NCBI GenBank assembly: GCA_902812455.1
Contig: CADDZH010000004.1
Span: 1 to 64,000 of the forward strand
Origin: Chloroflexota bacterium
GTDB lineage: Bacteria > Chloroflexota > Ktedonobacteria > Ktedonobacterales > Ktedonobacteraceae
Reading direction: 5' to 3'
Length of the DNA: 64,000 bases
Position 1 is the stretch's first letter. Each line of letters starts with the position of its first letter. Below, piece by piece: positions 1-9,147 of the stretch. The translations under genes and the position numbers were made by a program. The notes beneath the pieces are model-generated. The model was given only the letters and a program-made list of their open reading frames with translations. It did not search any database and was not told the origin of the DNA.

Positions 1-205
1 TCCCCCATCCACCCACAGCTTCGATAAATCGAGCTTCTACTGTCCCTACAGGCGACGAGCCGTTCCTGATTCCCCCATGTGATCGGAAAAGTTCATCAGG
101 CGATGGGATTGTTTCCCCGTTCCCGAAGCTGGTTGGTAAAAATCATCATCGGCGATGGGCACGATACATCGGGTTCCACGATAAGTCGGGAACCTACACT
201 TCACC
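1..205. repeat. Dispersed intergenic repeat, family B (partial at window edge)
   Basis: No gene is seen here. The stretch contains the phrases CGATAAATCGAGCTTCTAC, GTCCCTACAGGCGACG and GATACATCGGGTTCC, which recur almost unchanged near 44.99, 52.4, 56.2 and 57.5 kb. It is therefore one copy of a family of dispersed non-coding repeats found only between genes in this window. Its function is unknown. Confidence 0.6.
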
Positions 206-237
206 CGTCAGGAGAGAGCCTTTGGCCACCTTCCTGG

Positions 238-1245
238 CTATAATTGTTGGGTATGAAAAATCTCAGTTGAGAAAATCATCCCTGACAGGTCTCGCGCTGT
301 GCAGCTATTCGAAGCCTCGGCGTTGTACAAATCGAGAAAGGCCTGGACCGGAGCATTGGTACCGCGCACGGCCTCGGACATGATCCCCTTGAAGTAGATG
401 GGGCCGCCTTCGTAGCGGCAGGCCCAGATGTCCAGGGGTTCCCAGTCATATACTGCATCGCTATTATAGTAAATCTCCGGCAGCGGCAAATCATCTGTTG
501 CTCCATACGCCACGTACCAGATCTGGTAGTATGACCACCATCCAGGTGAAGCGTCTCCAAAATCGAAGTAGACATGCCGGGTGACGCTATTGTACCCATT
601 CACCAGACTGCTCGTCAGGGCAAAATTCTGCCATTCCACTTCCAGGTCGCCGGCCCCGTTCGCACCCACCACAGTATAGTGATTGTTGGTGATAAAGCTC
701 TGAACACGATTGACCAGCATGCCCCATTGCTGGCCATCGGCATACCACGCTGCGGGAGTAAGAGGAATGGCATGGTCAGAGTAATAGTTGCTTTCACCAA
801 TGCCGATAGCAATATCTGTGTAACTGGTGCGGCAGTACCAGACGCCTTGCGCAAAGTTCGCCACGGCATGCAAGATGGCTGTATCCGTATCGTCATGACC
901 ACCAAAGTCGTAGGTACCATATATGTTATTGCCAAAATATACCGGCTGGCCCCAATCGAGGATAATCAGTCCCGGCGCTCCACGAGCCGCACGGCAACCC
1001 TGACTGTGCATCGTAACTGCATTGGTTGTGGACTCGTAAATGGAGGCGGTATTGATGGGGACGCGCGATTGAGAAGCCAGCTTTTCAGGGAGAATTTGCA
1101 AGCTATCTTTTGCCGGCCTGTACCGGTACCAGGGTGTTGATGACGCGAGAGATAGATGTTTTGTAAGGGCGGTGAAACCAATGCTCATACAGAGCATAAC
1201 CAGGAGGACTACATAGCTCACAAACTTATGCCGGACATGCATCAC
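238..1245 (-). CDS. Secreted protein of unknown function, 335 aa
   Basis: The N-terminus has basic residues followed by a hydrophobic stretch (about residues 11-27), which reads as a Sec signal peptide or anchor. The mature part is rich in Tyr, Trp, Asp and Gly, with segments such as GLIILDWGQP and GDLEVEWQNF. These could be strands of an extracellular TIM-barrel-like domain, but I do not recognise the family. Several Cys residues suggest disulfides outside the cell. GTG at 1245 and ATG at 1242 are adjacent starts, both served by a GGAAAGAGG-type ribosome site at 1252-1260. The gene stands alone; the next gene upstream on the same strand is 388 bp away. Confidence 0.6.
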   Translation of the reverse strand: MMHVRHKFVSYVVLLVMLCMSIGFTALTKHLSLASSTPWYRYRPAKDSLQILPEKLASQSRVPINTASIYESTTNAVTMHSQGCRAARGAPGLIILDWGQPVYFGNNIYGTYDFGGHDDTDTAILHAVANFAQGVWYCRTSYTDIAIGIGESNYYSDHAIPLTPAAWYADGQQWGMLVNRVQSFITNNHYTVVGANGAGDLEVEWQNFALTSSLVNGYNSVTRHVYFDFGDASPGWWSYYQIWYVAYGATDDLPLPEIYYNSDAVYDWEPLDIWACRYEGGPIYFKGIMSEAVRGTNAPVQAFLDLYNAEASNSCTARDLSGMIFSTEIFHTQQL

Positions 1246-1290
1246 GAAATACCTCTTTCCTACGAAAGTTCATCCGAAAGCTCATCTTGA

Positions 1291-1348
1291 TGGTAGAGCA
1301 CAGTCATTGTTAGCGATGAAGAAATACCTCCTCATCACAGCTCTACCA
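1291..1348. repeat. Nested inverted repeat in the leader of the secreted-protein gene
   Basis: TGGTAGAGC at 1291-1299 is matched by GCTCTACCA at 1340-1348. Inside it, GATGAAG and CTCATC-type arms form a second, weaker hairpin. It lies about 45-105 bp upstream of the 335-aa gene, so it could fold in the 5' leader. It lacks the conserved single-stranded and pseudoknot elements of the riboswitches found further along. The rest of the 1246-1632 gap holds the hairpin at 1458 and a dispersed repeat. Confidence 0.45.
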
Positions 1349-1457
1349 GAGAGGATCAAGACGAGATGGCACTGTTGTTCAGGGCCTTGAGGCCCATGTC
1401 TCACTACATATCTGCATCGGATAATTTGCATGGAAAAATATAGCTGATACATAACAA

Positions 1458-1491
1458 CACCCCTTGCCTGATATGAACCAGGCAAGGGGTG
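1458..1491 (-). terminator. Perfect 13-bp hairpin, possible terminator of the 203-aa gene
   Basis: CACCCCTTGCCTG (1458-1470) pairs perfectly with CAGGCAAGGGGTG (1479-1491) across an 8-nt loop. It lies downstream of the minus-strand gene that ends at 1633. On the minus strand the stem is followed by TTGTTATG, which is only a weak U-tract, so termination is plausible but not certain. It could also block read-through from either side. Confidence 0.5.
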
Positions 1492-1502
1492 CTATATATG
1501 TT

Positions 1503-1572
1503 ATCCTGAGCAAAGCGAAAGGCTTGCATCAACAATAGATACAGAGATCCTTCGCTGCGCTCAGGATGACAT
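1503..1572. repeat. Dispersed repeat, family A (ATCCTGAGC ... GCTCAGGATGACA)
   Basis: The copy begins with ATCCTGAGCAAAGCGAAAGG and ends with GCTCAGGATGACAT, forming an imperfect inverted repeat. Related copies lie near 4.9, 31.5, 33.2, 36.47 and 44.9 kb. All are intergenic. Similar repeats are common in many bacterial genomes; no transposase is associated. Confidence 0.7.
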
Positions 1573-1632
1573 TGCTTCAGCTCACTTGCTCAAGGTGATA
1601 CTGCTTGGCATCTTACATGAAAAATTCTGTAC

Positions 1633-2244
1633 TCATTTGAGTTCTTGAATTTGAATTGTCCAGCTTCCTTCCGAGTCTATCTCCAGGTACACCTGCCCAC
1701 CTGAATGTTCCTCCGTTGATCCACTTGTGTTCCCCTGCTTGCACATATCATTGATAGCAACATCCTGGAGCGTCCCGTCAGGACTATACACATTCACCAC
1801 AACATTGTACTGGCCGCCGTAGAAGGATGTTGGATCACAAGACCAAAGAATCTTCCAGTCATCGCCAACTGTGAAGACTTCTGTCTTCTTTATCCCGCTG
1901 CCTTTGTACGTATGTGTAGTGGTCCATGTAGTCGCCTTGGACGGCGAGGTTGGAGCCGAGGTCGGCTGTGAAGACGAGGCTTGAGACGAAGATTGTGTGT
2001 TCGAAGCCGTGCCGGTATTCTGTGATTTCGACGCGTTTGTTATCAGCATCAGTGCGCCAATGCAGGCTGCCAGCACAACGAGCGCGACGATGCCTACGAT
2101 AAGCAAAGTTCGCCCAGTATGCTTTTTTCTTGGCGCAGGTTGCTGTGGTGGCATTTGTGGATACATACCGGGTTGCACCGGTTGTTGTGGATACGCTGGG
2201 TTCTCTTGTAATGGTTGCGATGGTAATTGTGGTGGTTGTTGCAT
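1633..2244 (-). CDS. Single-helix membrane protein with Pro/Gln-rich N-terminus
   Basis: About 45 cytoplasmic residues rich in Pro and Gln are followed by KK/R residues and one membrane helix (about residues 45-67). A Ser/Thr/Gln-rich linker and a C-terminal domain of roughly 90 residues outside the cell follow. ATG at 2244 is preferred because GGGAAGGGAA lies at the right distance; an upstream in-frame start at 2277 has no such site. The architecture resembles the zinc-ribbon protein at 19.2-20.1 kb but without the Cys motifs. The function is unknown; an envelope or stress-sensing role is only a guess. Confidence 0.65.
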   Translation of the reverse strand: MQQPPQLPSQPLQENPAYPQQPVQPGMYPQMPPQQPAPRKKHTGRTLLIVGIVALVVLAACIGALMLITNASKSQNTGTASNTQSSSQASSSQPTSAPTSPSKATTWTTTHTYKGSGIKKTEVFTVGDDWKILWSCDPTSFYGGQYNVVVNVYSPDGTLQDVAINDMCKQGNTSGSTEEHSGGQVYLEIDSEGSWTIQIQELK

Positions 2245-2409
2245 TACCAATTCCCTTCCCTTTCTACCTAACTCCAATTATGAAAAAACACACGCATGTG
2301 CGTGTAGCAGAGCATACAGGTATATCAAGAGTAATAGAATTGAGAAATGGTTGTAAAAAGAGGTAGAAAGAGGCAAAACGGTTAAGATTTCATCTCGGCA
2401 GAATGATAC

Positions 2410-4731
2410 TTATGAACTAGAATCGCTTTCTTGACCTTGCACTAGTGGCAGCGTAAACCAGAATGTTGAGCCAGCGCCAGGAGCACTTTCGACTCCAACC
2501 TTTCCCCCGTGCTGCTCGATGATCGTCTTGCAGATATATAATCCCAATCCCAATCCGCTCGTGGCTCCATGAGCGCTATTCTGTACTTCATCTTTGTGTA
2601 CCTTGTGAAAACGCTCCCACACGTGTACTTGTTCCTGAGGAGAAATCCCCACTCCTTCATCTCGTACCGAGACACGGGCCTCTGTCTTTCCTACATCGAG
2701 AAATACCTGCACAAGCTTATCTTCGCCTGAAAACTTCAGTGCATTTGCCAGGTAGTTTGTCACAACCTGGTTGATGCGCTCTGGATCAGCATAGACTGGA
2801 ACTGCCACTCCTTCAGGCATATTCAGGATAATAGTCCTCTCCGGCCATCCAAGACGCTGCTCCTCTACAGCCTCACGCACAATGGAGCCAAGCTCGCAAG
2901 GCTTTTTGTAGACATCAAGCTGACCTGCCTGCACGCGAGAAATATCCAGCAGGTCATCTACGAGCCGGCTTAAGAGCTTGACTTGCCGCTCTGTGCTTTC
3001 CAGCATTCCCTGCATGTTTTGAAAAGCCTGCAGGCTCTTCTGAATCTGGCGTATTGCCAGTTGCGTATTGCCTTTGATACTGGTCAGCGGCGTCTTTAGT
3101 TCGTGCGTGGTCATGCCCAGGAACTCGTCCATGCGCCGGTTGGCCTCGCGCAAAGCGAGTTCGCTCGCCCGCGCCTCTTCACGTTCGCGCAGGAGCCGCT
3201 CACGCTCAATAACCAACGCGGTCAGCTTTCCTACAGCCCTGGCCAGCGCAATCTCCTCGGGGGTGTACTCATGATCTTTGTCCCCGTAATCCAGCGAGAG
3301 AACTCCTACCGGTTGATCCCCTATGCTCATCAATGTAAGCAGCATGACATGGATATTATAGGGATTAGGCATTTCGCTAAAGGGCGGTTGGGTCATGTCA
3401 ATAACACGTGCTTCATCCGGTGATAACTGGATAAACTGCGCAAATTGCTCGGCAAGGCTGCTTAACGTGAAACCCGGCTTCCTGGAATACCACAACGCTT
3501 CTTGCTCAGGTGAAAGACCAACAACTGCCAGGGAACGCAATTCCTTCGTTTCTTGCTCAATCATAGTGATAGCGACACGCTCACAATCAAGGACACTGCG
3601 CGTCAATTCTGCCATGCGGTGTGCTACCCGGCCTATTCCATCGTGTGTAGCACGTTCTCCCGCCAATAATCTGAGTTCCCCACTTGGGGAGCCGGCCGGC
3701 TCGAAGACGAGCGCTTCCGCCATTGCCAGCAATGCACTAAGCGTTCTCTGTGTTCGTCTTCCCAGTTGGTGCCGCTCCGTTACATCACGGCAGATGCAGA
3801 CCGCGCTCACGATATTCCCATTCTGGTCACGTACAGGCGCCCCACTCACGCTCAATTCTAGCTCTCGCCCATCTGGCTTGCGCACCAGGATATCAACTGC
3901 ATTTGCACTTGTAATCGTCTCTCCTCGCAGGACACGGAAAAAAGGCCATTGATCTTCTGATAATGGCTCGCCGCGCTCGTCAAGCACGAGCGACTGGTAT
4001 CCTCGCTCATGAAGCGCCTGCGAGAAATCCATGCCTTCACTAAAAGAGAAAAGTTCGCGAGCAGCGCGATTCATCTCTGGAACGCGTCCCTCTCTATCGA
4101 AGACAAAGACGGCATCCGCCTCAATAACGGCTTCAAAGCGCGCCCTCTCCGAAGCCAGCGAAGCAGCCAGAGTTTCGGCATCGCGCCGTGCCCGCTCAAC
4201 CTGGCTGGCAATAATGCTGATCGCGAAGCCAATCAGCAAGAAAAGCACGATTTCAACAATATCATTTGTGTTTTGGGGCACCCATGTGAAACGTGGAGGG
4301 AGAACAACATAATAGAGCAGAGCGGCTCCAACAAAGGTTGCAAGCAGGCTCGGGCCTACACCCCATGTCAGGGCGATAATCACAATTACCAGTATTTCCA
4401 GTAAGCCAGAAAACAAAAATGCCGGGAAAAACTGGACAATTGAGCCTGTGATGGCAATAGCCACTACTTCTAACAGTATCGCAAAGAGGTAGCCAAGCAG
4501 CGGGTATCGCAAATACCTGGGTAGCCAGCCCGGTGTAAACGTGTGCTCAGCAAGCCAGCGCTCTAATGCGCGCAAAGCCCTCGCCGGTAAACTCTTCCCG
4601 GGAGCTTTTTGATCCTCTGGTGACTTCTGATCTCCTGGCGAGTAAGTAAAAGGCAATGGCGCAGAAGCTGTTCCATTCGCTTCAATGCCAACCGGAACAA
4701 CAACAGGATTATCCTCAGGTTCGATGCTCAT
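2410..4731 (-). CDS. Hybrid-sensor histidine kinase (DUF4118-PAS-GAF-HisKA-HATPase)
   Basis: This 773-aa membrane kinase has four hydrophobic segments at about residues 75-180, of the DUF4118 (KdpD-like) type. A PAS domain follows (about 200-320), then a GAF-like domain (about 350-510). The HisKA phospho-acceptor motif is HELKTPLTSIKG. The ATP-binding domain shows NYLANALKFS (N box), DEGVGI (G1) and GLGLYICKTII (G2). It should autophosphorylate on His in response to an unknown signal and pass phosphate to a response regulator. None is adjacent, so it is an orphan kinase here. ATG at 4731 has AGAGGA just upstream. Confidence 0.9.
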   Translation of the reverse strand: MSIEPEDNPVVVPVGIEANGTASAPLPFTYSPGDQKSPEDQKAPGKSLPARALRALERWLAEHTFTPGWLPRYLRYPLLGYLFAILLEVVAIAITGSIVQFFPAFLFSGLLEILVIVIIALTWGVGPSLLATFVGAALLYYVVLPPRFTWVPQNTNDIVEIVLFLLIGFAISIIASQVERARRDAETLAASLASERARFEAVIEADAVFVFDREGRVPEMNRAARELFSFSEGMDFSQALHERGYQSLVLDERGEPLSEDQWPFFRVLRGETITSANAVDILVRKPDGRELELSVSGAPVRDQNGNIVSAVCICRDVTERHQLGRRTQRTLSALLAMAEALVFEPAGSPSGELRLLAGERATHDGIGRVAHRMAELTRSVLDCERVAITMIEQETKELRSLAVVGLSPEQEALWYSRKPGFTLSSLAEQFAQFIQLSPDEARVIDMTQPPFSEMPNPYNIHVMLLTLMSIGDQPVGVLSLDYGDKDHEYTPEEIALARAVGKLTALVIERERLLREREEARASELALREANRRMDEFLGMTTHELKTPLTSIKGNTQLAIRQIQKSLQAFQNMQGMLESTERQVKLLSRLVDDLLDISRVQAGQLDVYKKPCELGSIVREAVEEQRLGWPERTIILNMPEGVAVPVYADPERINQVVTNYLANALKFSGEDKLVQVFLDVGKTEARVSVRDEGVGISPQEQVHVWERFHKVHKDEVQNSAHGATSGLGLGLYICKTIIEQHGGKVGVESAPGAGSTFWFTLPLVQGQESDSSS

Positions 4732-4904
4732 ACTGTCCTCTGATCCATTCTATAAATGAATATGATGCTCGCATCTTATAAGATTACGCGGCTGTTACGC
4801 AACCCCCCGATCATCAACTCTAACACGCATCAGCTTAAAAAAAGTTGCAAGGATGACAAGCTCATATGAGGCACACCAACTCAACCTCGCTTTGCGATTC
4901 CGGT

Positions 4905-5048
4905 TGTCACCCTGAGCGGAGCGAAGGATCTCCCTGCTCCCTCATTTGTCTGTCAGGCCTTCGCGACTGAGCCGCAGCCCTGAGCGAAACCCAGGGAAGG
5001 GTCTAGCTCGCCGAGCGCCGAGATGCTGAGCGAAGCGAAGCATGACAT
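4905..5048. repeat. Dispersed repeat, family A, long copy
   Basis: The copy runs from GTCACCCTGAGCGGAGCGAAGG through a GCCCTGAGCGAAACCC segment to GCGAAGCATGACATGG. It occupies much of the 584-bp gap between the histidine kinase and the MoxR operon. The AT-richer part at 4740-4800 probably holds the kinase promoter, but I could not place -35 and -10 boxes with confidence. Confidence 0.65.
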
Positions 5049-5183
5049 GGCTCGCGCTTCCTGCCACGATCTGCTCGGTGTGACCTTGTCCTCGCCCTGA
5101 GCCCTAAATTAACACCTATGGGGGCGATCCTCGCGGTCGCCTTATGTGATATACTGAGAGGCGTACAAATTGCTCTAATCAAA

Positions 5184-5269
5184 GGCGATGAAGCTCGCCG
5201 CCAAACCGTCCATATGCTATGGGCTGATAGCTTCTATGATGCTATTACTAGCGTTATAGAAGCTTTTTT
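5184..5269 (+). promoter_or_regulatory. Fluoride riboswitch 1 (crcB motif) with terminator, upstream of MoxR operon
   Basis: GGCGATGAAGCTCGCC (5184-5199) forms the first stem-loop. It is followed by AAACCG, a second hairpin GTCCATA/TATGGGC, and GGCTGATAGCTTCTA. The loop GAAGC can pair with GCTTC as the fluoride-aptamer pseudoknot. GCTTCTAT (5230-5237) also pairs with ATAGAAGC (5256-5263) before six Ts (5264-5269), making a terminator that competes with the aptamer. In this class fluoride stabilises the aptamer and allows read-through. A weak -10 box TATACT lies at 5150-5155. The MoxR start codon is 46 nt beyond the T-run. Confidence 0.88.
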
Positions 5270-5315
5270 GTTGTTCATCTTATTCATCGCTTTGAAAGAC
5301 AGGAGTTATCCTGCC

Positions 5316-6299
5316 ATGACACATGAATCGACTTCCTTAGAGGAAATACAGGTACTGGCGCAAGCCCTGCGTACTAACGTCGCACAGGTCATCATCGGCA
5401 AGAACGATGTGATCGATCTTTTGCTCGTTGCCTTGTTGAGCGATGGGCATGTGTTGTTGGAAGATGTGCCCGGCATGGGGAAAACGGTGATGGCCAAAGC
5501 TTTGGCACGCTCTCTTGGTGCAACGTTCCAGCGCGTGCAAGGAACGCCCGATCTCTTGCCCACCGACATCACAGGTGTGAGCTACTTCGATCAACGAAAG
5601 GGTGAGTTTGTCTTTCGACCCGGCCCTATTTTTGCGCAAATCCTGCTGGTCGATGAGATCAACCGGGCAACCCCGCGCACACAATCGGCTCTGCTCGAGG
5701 CAATGGCCGAGCGCCAGGTAACCATCGAACGCGAGACGATGCCTCTACCGCGCCCGCACCTCGTGCTGGCCACGCAGAACCCCATCGAACTGGAGGGAAC
5801 CTTCCCCCTGCCCGAAGCACAACTGGATCGCTTTTTGCTGCGCGTGCGCATAGGCTATCCTTCTGAAGATGAAGAACAGGCTATTCTCCATCGCTTCAAA
5901 AGCGCTGAGCCGCTTGAGAGCTTGCAGCCGGTAGCCTCAGCCGAACAGGTACTAACTGCTCAGCGTATGATCCGCCAGGTGCAGTGGCAGCCTGAAGTAG
6001 AGCGCTACCTGCTTGCTATCGTGCGTGCCACGCGCGAGCATCCCGCCATCAACCTCGGAGTCAGTCCTCGTGGCACGCTTGCCCTCTACCGCACCAGTGA
6101 GGCATATGCTGCCATGCAGGGACGCGATTTCGTCCAGCCCGATGATGTGAAACGGCTGGCTCCAAGTGTACTGGCACATCGACTCCTGGTGACCACTCGC
6201 TCTCGCCTGCGCGGCAATGCCAGCGAGGCCATTATCACAGAGATCGTGGAAGCTATTCCTGTACCGGTTGAAACCATTACTACGCCACCAAAGAAGTGA
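5316..6299 (+). CDS. MoxR-family AAA+ ATPase
   Basis: The 327-aa protein has the MoxR hallmarks: Walker A in EDVPGMGKTVMAKAL, Walker B in ILLVDEINRA, the ATQNPIELEGT segment and a sensor 2 region near VSPRGTLALY. MoxR ATPases act as chaperones that mature or load metal cofactors, usually with DUF58/VWA partners encoded next door, as here. The open frame extends upstream into the riboswitch, but ATG at 5316 has AGGAG at 5301-5305 and gives the normal family length. The next gene follows within 5 bp. The riboswitch position means expression should rise with fluoride. Confidence 0.92.
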   Translation: MTHESTSLEEIQVLAQALRTNVAQVIIGKNDVIDLLLVALLSDGHVLLEDVPGMGKTVMAKALARSLGATFQRVQGTPDLLPTDITGVSYFDQRKGEFVFRPGPIFAQILLVDEINRATPRTQSALLEAMAERQVTIERETMPLPRPHLVLATQNPIELEGTFPLPEAQLDRFLLRVRIGYPSEDEEQAILHRFKSAEPLESLQPVASAEQVLTAQRMIRQVQWQPEVERYLLAIVRATREHPAINLGVSPRGTLALYRTSEAYAAMQGRDFVQPDDVKRLAPSVLAHRLLVTTRSRLRGNASEAIITEIVEAIPVPVETITTPPKK

Positions 6300-6304
6300 T
6301 CGCT

Positions 6305-7690
6305 ATGGATACAGACCGCTTCAACAGCACAACTGATGATACCCTGATCAGGCGCCGTCCCTGGTATCTACTCGCTGCAGTTCTTTTCATTCTCAGCGCC
6401 CTCACCCGGCAGCCCGTTGCGTTCCTCGCGGCCCTGTTTGCGCTCGTCATTGCCCTCGTCCCTGAGATCTGGTATCGCTTTGCACTTCGAGATCTCGTTA
6501 TTCGCCAGCGAGTGAGCCAGCGACGAGCTTTTTTTGGAGAAGCGATTACCCTTTCGATCAGCGTCGAGAACCAGAAACTCTTGCCTTTACCATGGATAGA
6601 GCTTGAAGATGAAATACCGGCCCAGCTCACGCTCTTAACAGGGCGTGCCTCACCGGCATATAAAGTCAATCGCGCAATGCTGGTCAATAACCTCTCGCTC
6701 TGGTCGTTCCAGCGTGTGACGCGCCGCTACCGGCTTCGCTGCAGTGCCCGTGGCGTATATACATTTGGGCCGGTAACCGCTCGGAGTGGCGACCCCTTCG
6801 GCTGGCTTATGCGTGAGGAGCAGGCCAGCGCCCGCGAGACAGTGCTGATCTATCCCCTGGTCGCCCCAATCGAATCCTTTGGACTGCCTGCTCGCCATCC
6901 CTTTGGAGAGCGTACAACTCCACGCCGCCTGCTGGAAGATCCGCTTCGTGTTGCTGGGGTGCGTGAGTATGCCCCTGGCGACGACCCACGCCGCATCCAC
7001 TGGAAAGCCACGGCTCGCGCAGGCGAACTGCGTAGCAAGATTTATGAGCCGAGCAGCCAGTACCGCCTGCTCATCATGCTCGATGTGAATACCTATCCGG
7101 AGCCATGGATGGGACTCGATCCAGAGCTTCAGGAATTGACCATCGCGGCCGCAGCTTCCATAGCCATGTGGGGACTCGACGAAGGCTACGCCGTGGGCTT
7201 GCTCGCCAACAGCCTGATGATGGGAGTCGCAGGAGAAGATGCTACCGCAGGCGACGAATGGTCACCGCATACGGTCACAGAGGCCAGGGCTTTCATGCAC
7301 CGCGTCCGCATCCCTATGGCGAGCGATAGCGGGCAACGAGAGCAGATTCTCTCGGCGCTTGGCCGCCTCCTGCCCTATTTTGGTTCGCCAATGAACACGC
7401 TCATCGATGCTGAACGCACCACCCTGCCTATCGGGACGACTGTCGTCCTGGTGAGTGCAGCCGCCGTGCTGCGTGAATCGGCCATCGAGAGCCTGATCGA
7501 CTTGCGGGCACGAGGTGCAAGCGTGGACCTGGTTTTGACCGGAGATGCAGATAGCAGGGTAAAAGTAGAGGCGTATGACTTGCCAGTCCACCGCTTAGGT
7601 GGAAGGGAGCTATGGTATGAACTCGTCAGAAACGCCGGGGAGGAATTCGACAACGCCGGTCGCAGCAGCACAACCCTCTCCCTGGATTGA
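6305..7690 (+). CDS. DUF58 domain protein
   Basis: This 461-aa protein has two N-terminal membrane helices (about residues 18-55) and the DUF58 signature GVREYAPGDDPRRIHWKATA near the middle. A VWA-like C-terminal region follows. DUF58 proteins almost always sit next to MoxR ATPases and are thought to be their membrane-bound partners. GTG at 6296 overlaps the MoxR stop as GTGA and is an alternative start. Its 3' end overlaps the next gene by about 70 bp, so the three genes form one translationally linked operon under riboswitch 1. Confidence 0.88.
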   Translation: MDTDRFNSTTDDTLIRRRPWYLLAAVLFILSALTRQPVAFLAALFALVIALVPEIWYRFALRDLVIRQRVSQRRAFFGEAITLSISVENQKLLPLPWIELEDEIPAQLTLLTGRASPAYKVNRAMLVNNLSLWSFQRVTRRYRLRCSARGVYTFGPVTARSGDPFGWLMREEQASARETVLIYPLVAPIESFGLPARHPFGERTTPRRLLEDPLRVAGVREYAPGDDPRRIHWKATARAGELRSKIYEPSSQYRLLIMLDVNTYPEPWMGLDPELQELTIAAAASIAMWGLDEGYAVGLLANSLMMGVAGEDATAGDEWSPHTVTEARAFMHRVRIPMASDSGQREQILSALGRLLPYFGSPMNTLIDAERTTLPIGTTVVLVSAAAVLRESAIESLIDLRARGASVDLVLTGDADSRVKVEAYDLPVHRLGGRELWYELVRNAGEEFDNAGRSSTTLSLD

Positions 7691-9134
7691 GCGCTTTGGA
7701 CTTCCCATCGCGATCAGTGTCATGGAAGCGCAGCCACTTGCGCTTGGCATCATGCTGCTCACACGCATTATTGTTGGCGCCAATACAAGCTCGCCAATAG
7801 GAGCAGGCAGCATTGCACTGCTTGAGCTAGGTTTGCTGTGGTGGGCCATGATCACGCAACACATCATAGGCCGGATGGCGAAGAGAACACTGGCTTTGCC
7901 GTTTTACCTCGCTGGCTGGCTTGTGGCTTTCGCAGTTGTGGCCGGTCCGCTGCTGCCATCTCTGGTGAGAGGAGCAAATATCTTTCCCGCCCTTGTCGAT
8001 ACAGTGCTCATTACCTGGCTCTGGAGACGCAGCATGCGACCCGCCCAGGCGGGCTTTGAGTACGGGCAGCTTGCCACATCTTTCAAGGTAAGTTTTGGTG
8101 TACTGCTAGGTATCCTGCTGATCGCCATTCTGCTGCCGGACTTGCAGGACCTGCGAGCTGCTCTGGGTAGCGCTTTACCCGTATTCTTTCTGGGCGGCCT
8201 GGTAGGTCTCTCTTTAGCCCGCTTAGGGGATATTCGCAGTGCTCGCCGGGCTACAGACAGCCCGCAGGCCGATCCAACTCGTCCCTGGCTCCTCATGCTC
8301 ACCGTGTTCGGTGCAGCGCTGATTGTTGTCGTTATTATTATCGAGTCGGTCTTTTCCTTCGCCTCTTTCGAGTTCCTGCTTGCGGCGCTCACCCCGCTCT
8401 GGAATGTTCTGGGTATCCTGATCGGCTGGCTGCTGTATGGCATCGTTTTCCTGCTGTCACCGCTGTTTTACCTGGCATCGTTTATCTTTGGCCTGTTCCG
8501 TCGTGCTCCTGCCCAGCATCAACAGCAAACGCTGCCAAAATCTCCTTTTGCCCAGCAGAAAAGTGGGTTCAACATCTCGCCCGAAGTGATCACGCTTAGT
8601 CGCTGGGTGTTCCTGGCGATCGCTTTGATCGTCGTGCTCCTGGTGATAGCTGCGAGTGTGCGTCGTTTGTTCATTGGACATAATGAAGAGGGCGTGGAAG
8701 AAGAACGTGAGGGATTGGATGCGCGCTCATTGCTGGGCCAGCGCTGGCGGGAGTGGTGGAACCGCAGGCGTAGGAAAGCCGAGGTTGCAGCGCTAGAGCC
8801 GCTCGACCCGGCATCGGCGCGAGCCCGCTATCGCGAAATGCTCCAGGCTTTGGCAGTTGAGAGAGAAGAGCTGGCGCGAAGGCCTGCTGAAACTCCCAGC
8901 GAATACGAAGCCCGGATCCTGGCCTATTTGGAGAAAAGATCATCAACAGAAGCAACCGGCAACGGACATGAGCCGCCGGCTCATGCCATTCTCGACGAGT
9001 TGACCCAGGCGTATACGCTTGAGCGCTACGGAGGCAAGCGCACAGGACAAGACGAGCGGGCATACTTGCAAACATGGGTACCTCGCCTCCTGCAGCGGCT
9101 CACCGGAAAGGCTCCAGCACGACTCAAGCGCTAA
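7617..9134 (+). CDS. Multi-pass membrane protein with C-terminal DUF4129-like domain
   Basis: About eight to ten hydrophobic segments fill residues 30-370. A cytoplasmic C-terminal part follows with YREMLQALA, RRPAETPSEYEAR and LTQAYTLERYGG, which matches the DUF4129 pattern often found fused to or beside transglutaminase proteins in MoxR/DUF58 loci. No transglutaminase triad is seen, so this may be a reduced form. ATG at 7617 is chosen because GGAAGGGAG (7601-7609) precedes it; an upstream GTG at 7599 is less likely. It is the last gene of the riboswitch 1 operon and converges on the next gene with a 13-bp gap. Confidence 0.8.
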   Translation: MNSSETPGRNSTTPVAAAQPSPWIERFGLPIAISVMEAQPLALGIMLLTRIIVGANTSSPIGAGSIALLELGLLWWAMITQHIIGRMAKRTLALPFYLAGWLVAFAVVAGPLLPSLVRGANIFPALVDTVLITWLWRRSMRPAQAGFEYGQLATSFKVSFGVLLGILLIAILLPDLQDLRAALGSALPVFFLGGLVGLSLARLGDIRSARRATDSPQADPTRPWLLMLTVFGAALIVVVIIIESVFSFASFEFLLAALTPLWNVLGILIGWLLYGIVFLLSPLFYLASFIFGLFRRAPAQHQQQTLPKSPFAQQKSGFNISPEVITLSRWVFLAIALIVVLLVIAASVRRLFIGHNEEGVEEEREGLDARSLLGQRWREWWNRRRRKAEVAALEPLDPASARARYREMLQALAVEREELARRPAETPSEYEARILAYLEKRSSTEATGNGHEPPAHAILDELTQAYTLERYGGKRTGQDERAYLQTWVPRLLQRLTGKAPARLKR

Positions 9135-9147
9135 TGAAAATTAACTG

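Noticed and set aside
574..1140. Long plus-strand open frame opposite the secreted-protein gene
   Set aside because: Shadow frame without ribosome site or protein-like composition; the minus frame has a signal peptide.
1291..1348. Possible further fluoride riboswitch before the secreted-protein gene
   Set aside because: It has GATGA-like and CTCTACC-like words but not in aptamer order, and no paired pseudoknot arms or T-run.
5118..5315. N-terminal extension of the MoxR protein
   Set aside because: It runs through the riboswitch and terminator; the start at 5316 has a good ribosome site and normal length.
5150..5340. T-box or other tRNA-sensing leader
   Set aside because: No specifier loop or T-box sequence; the conserved words match the crcB motif instead.
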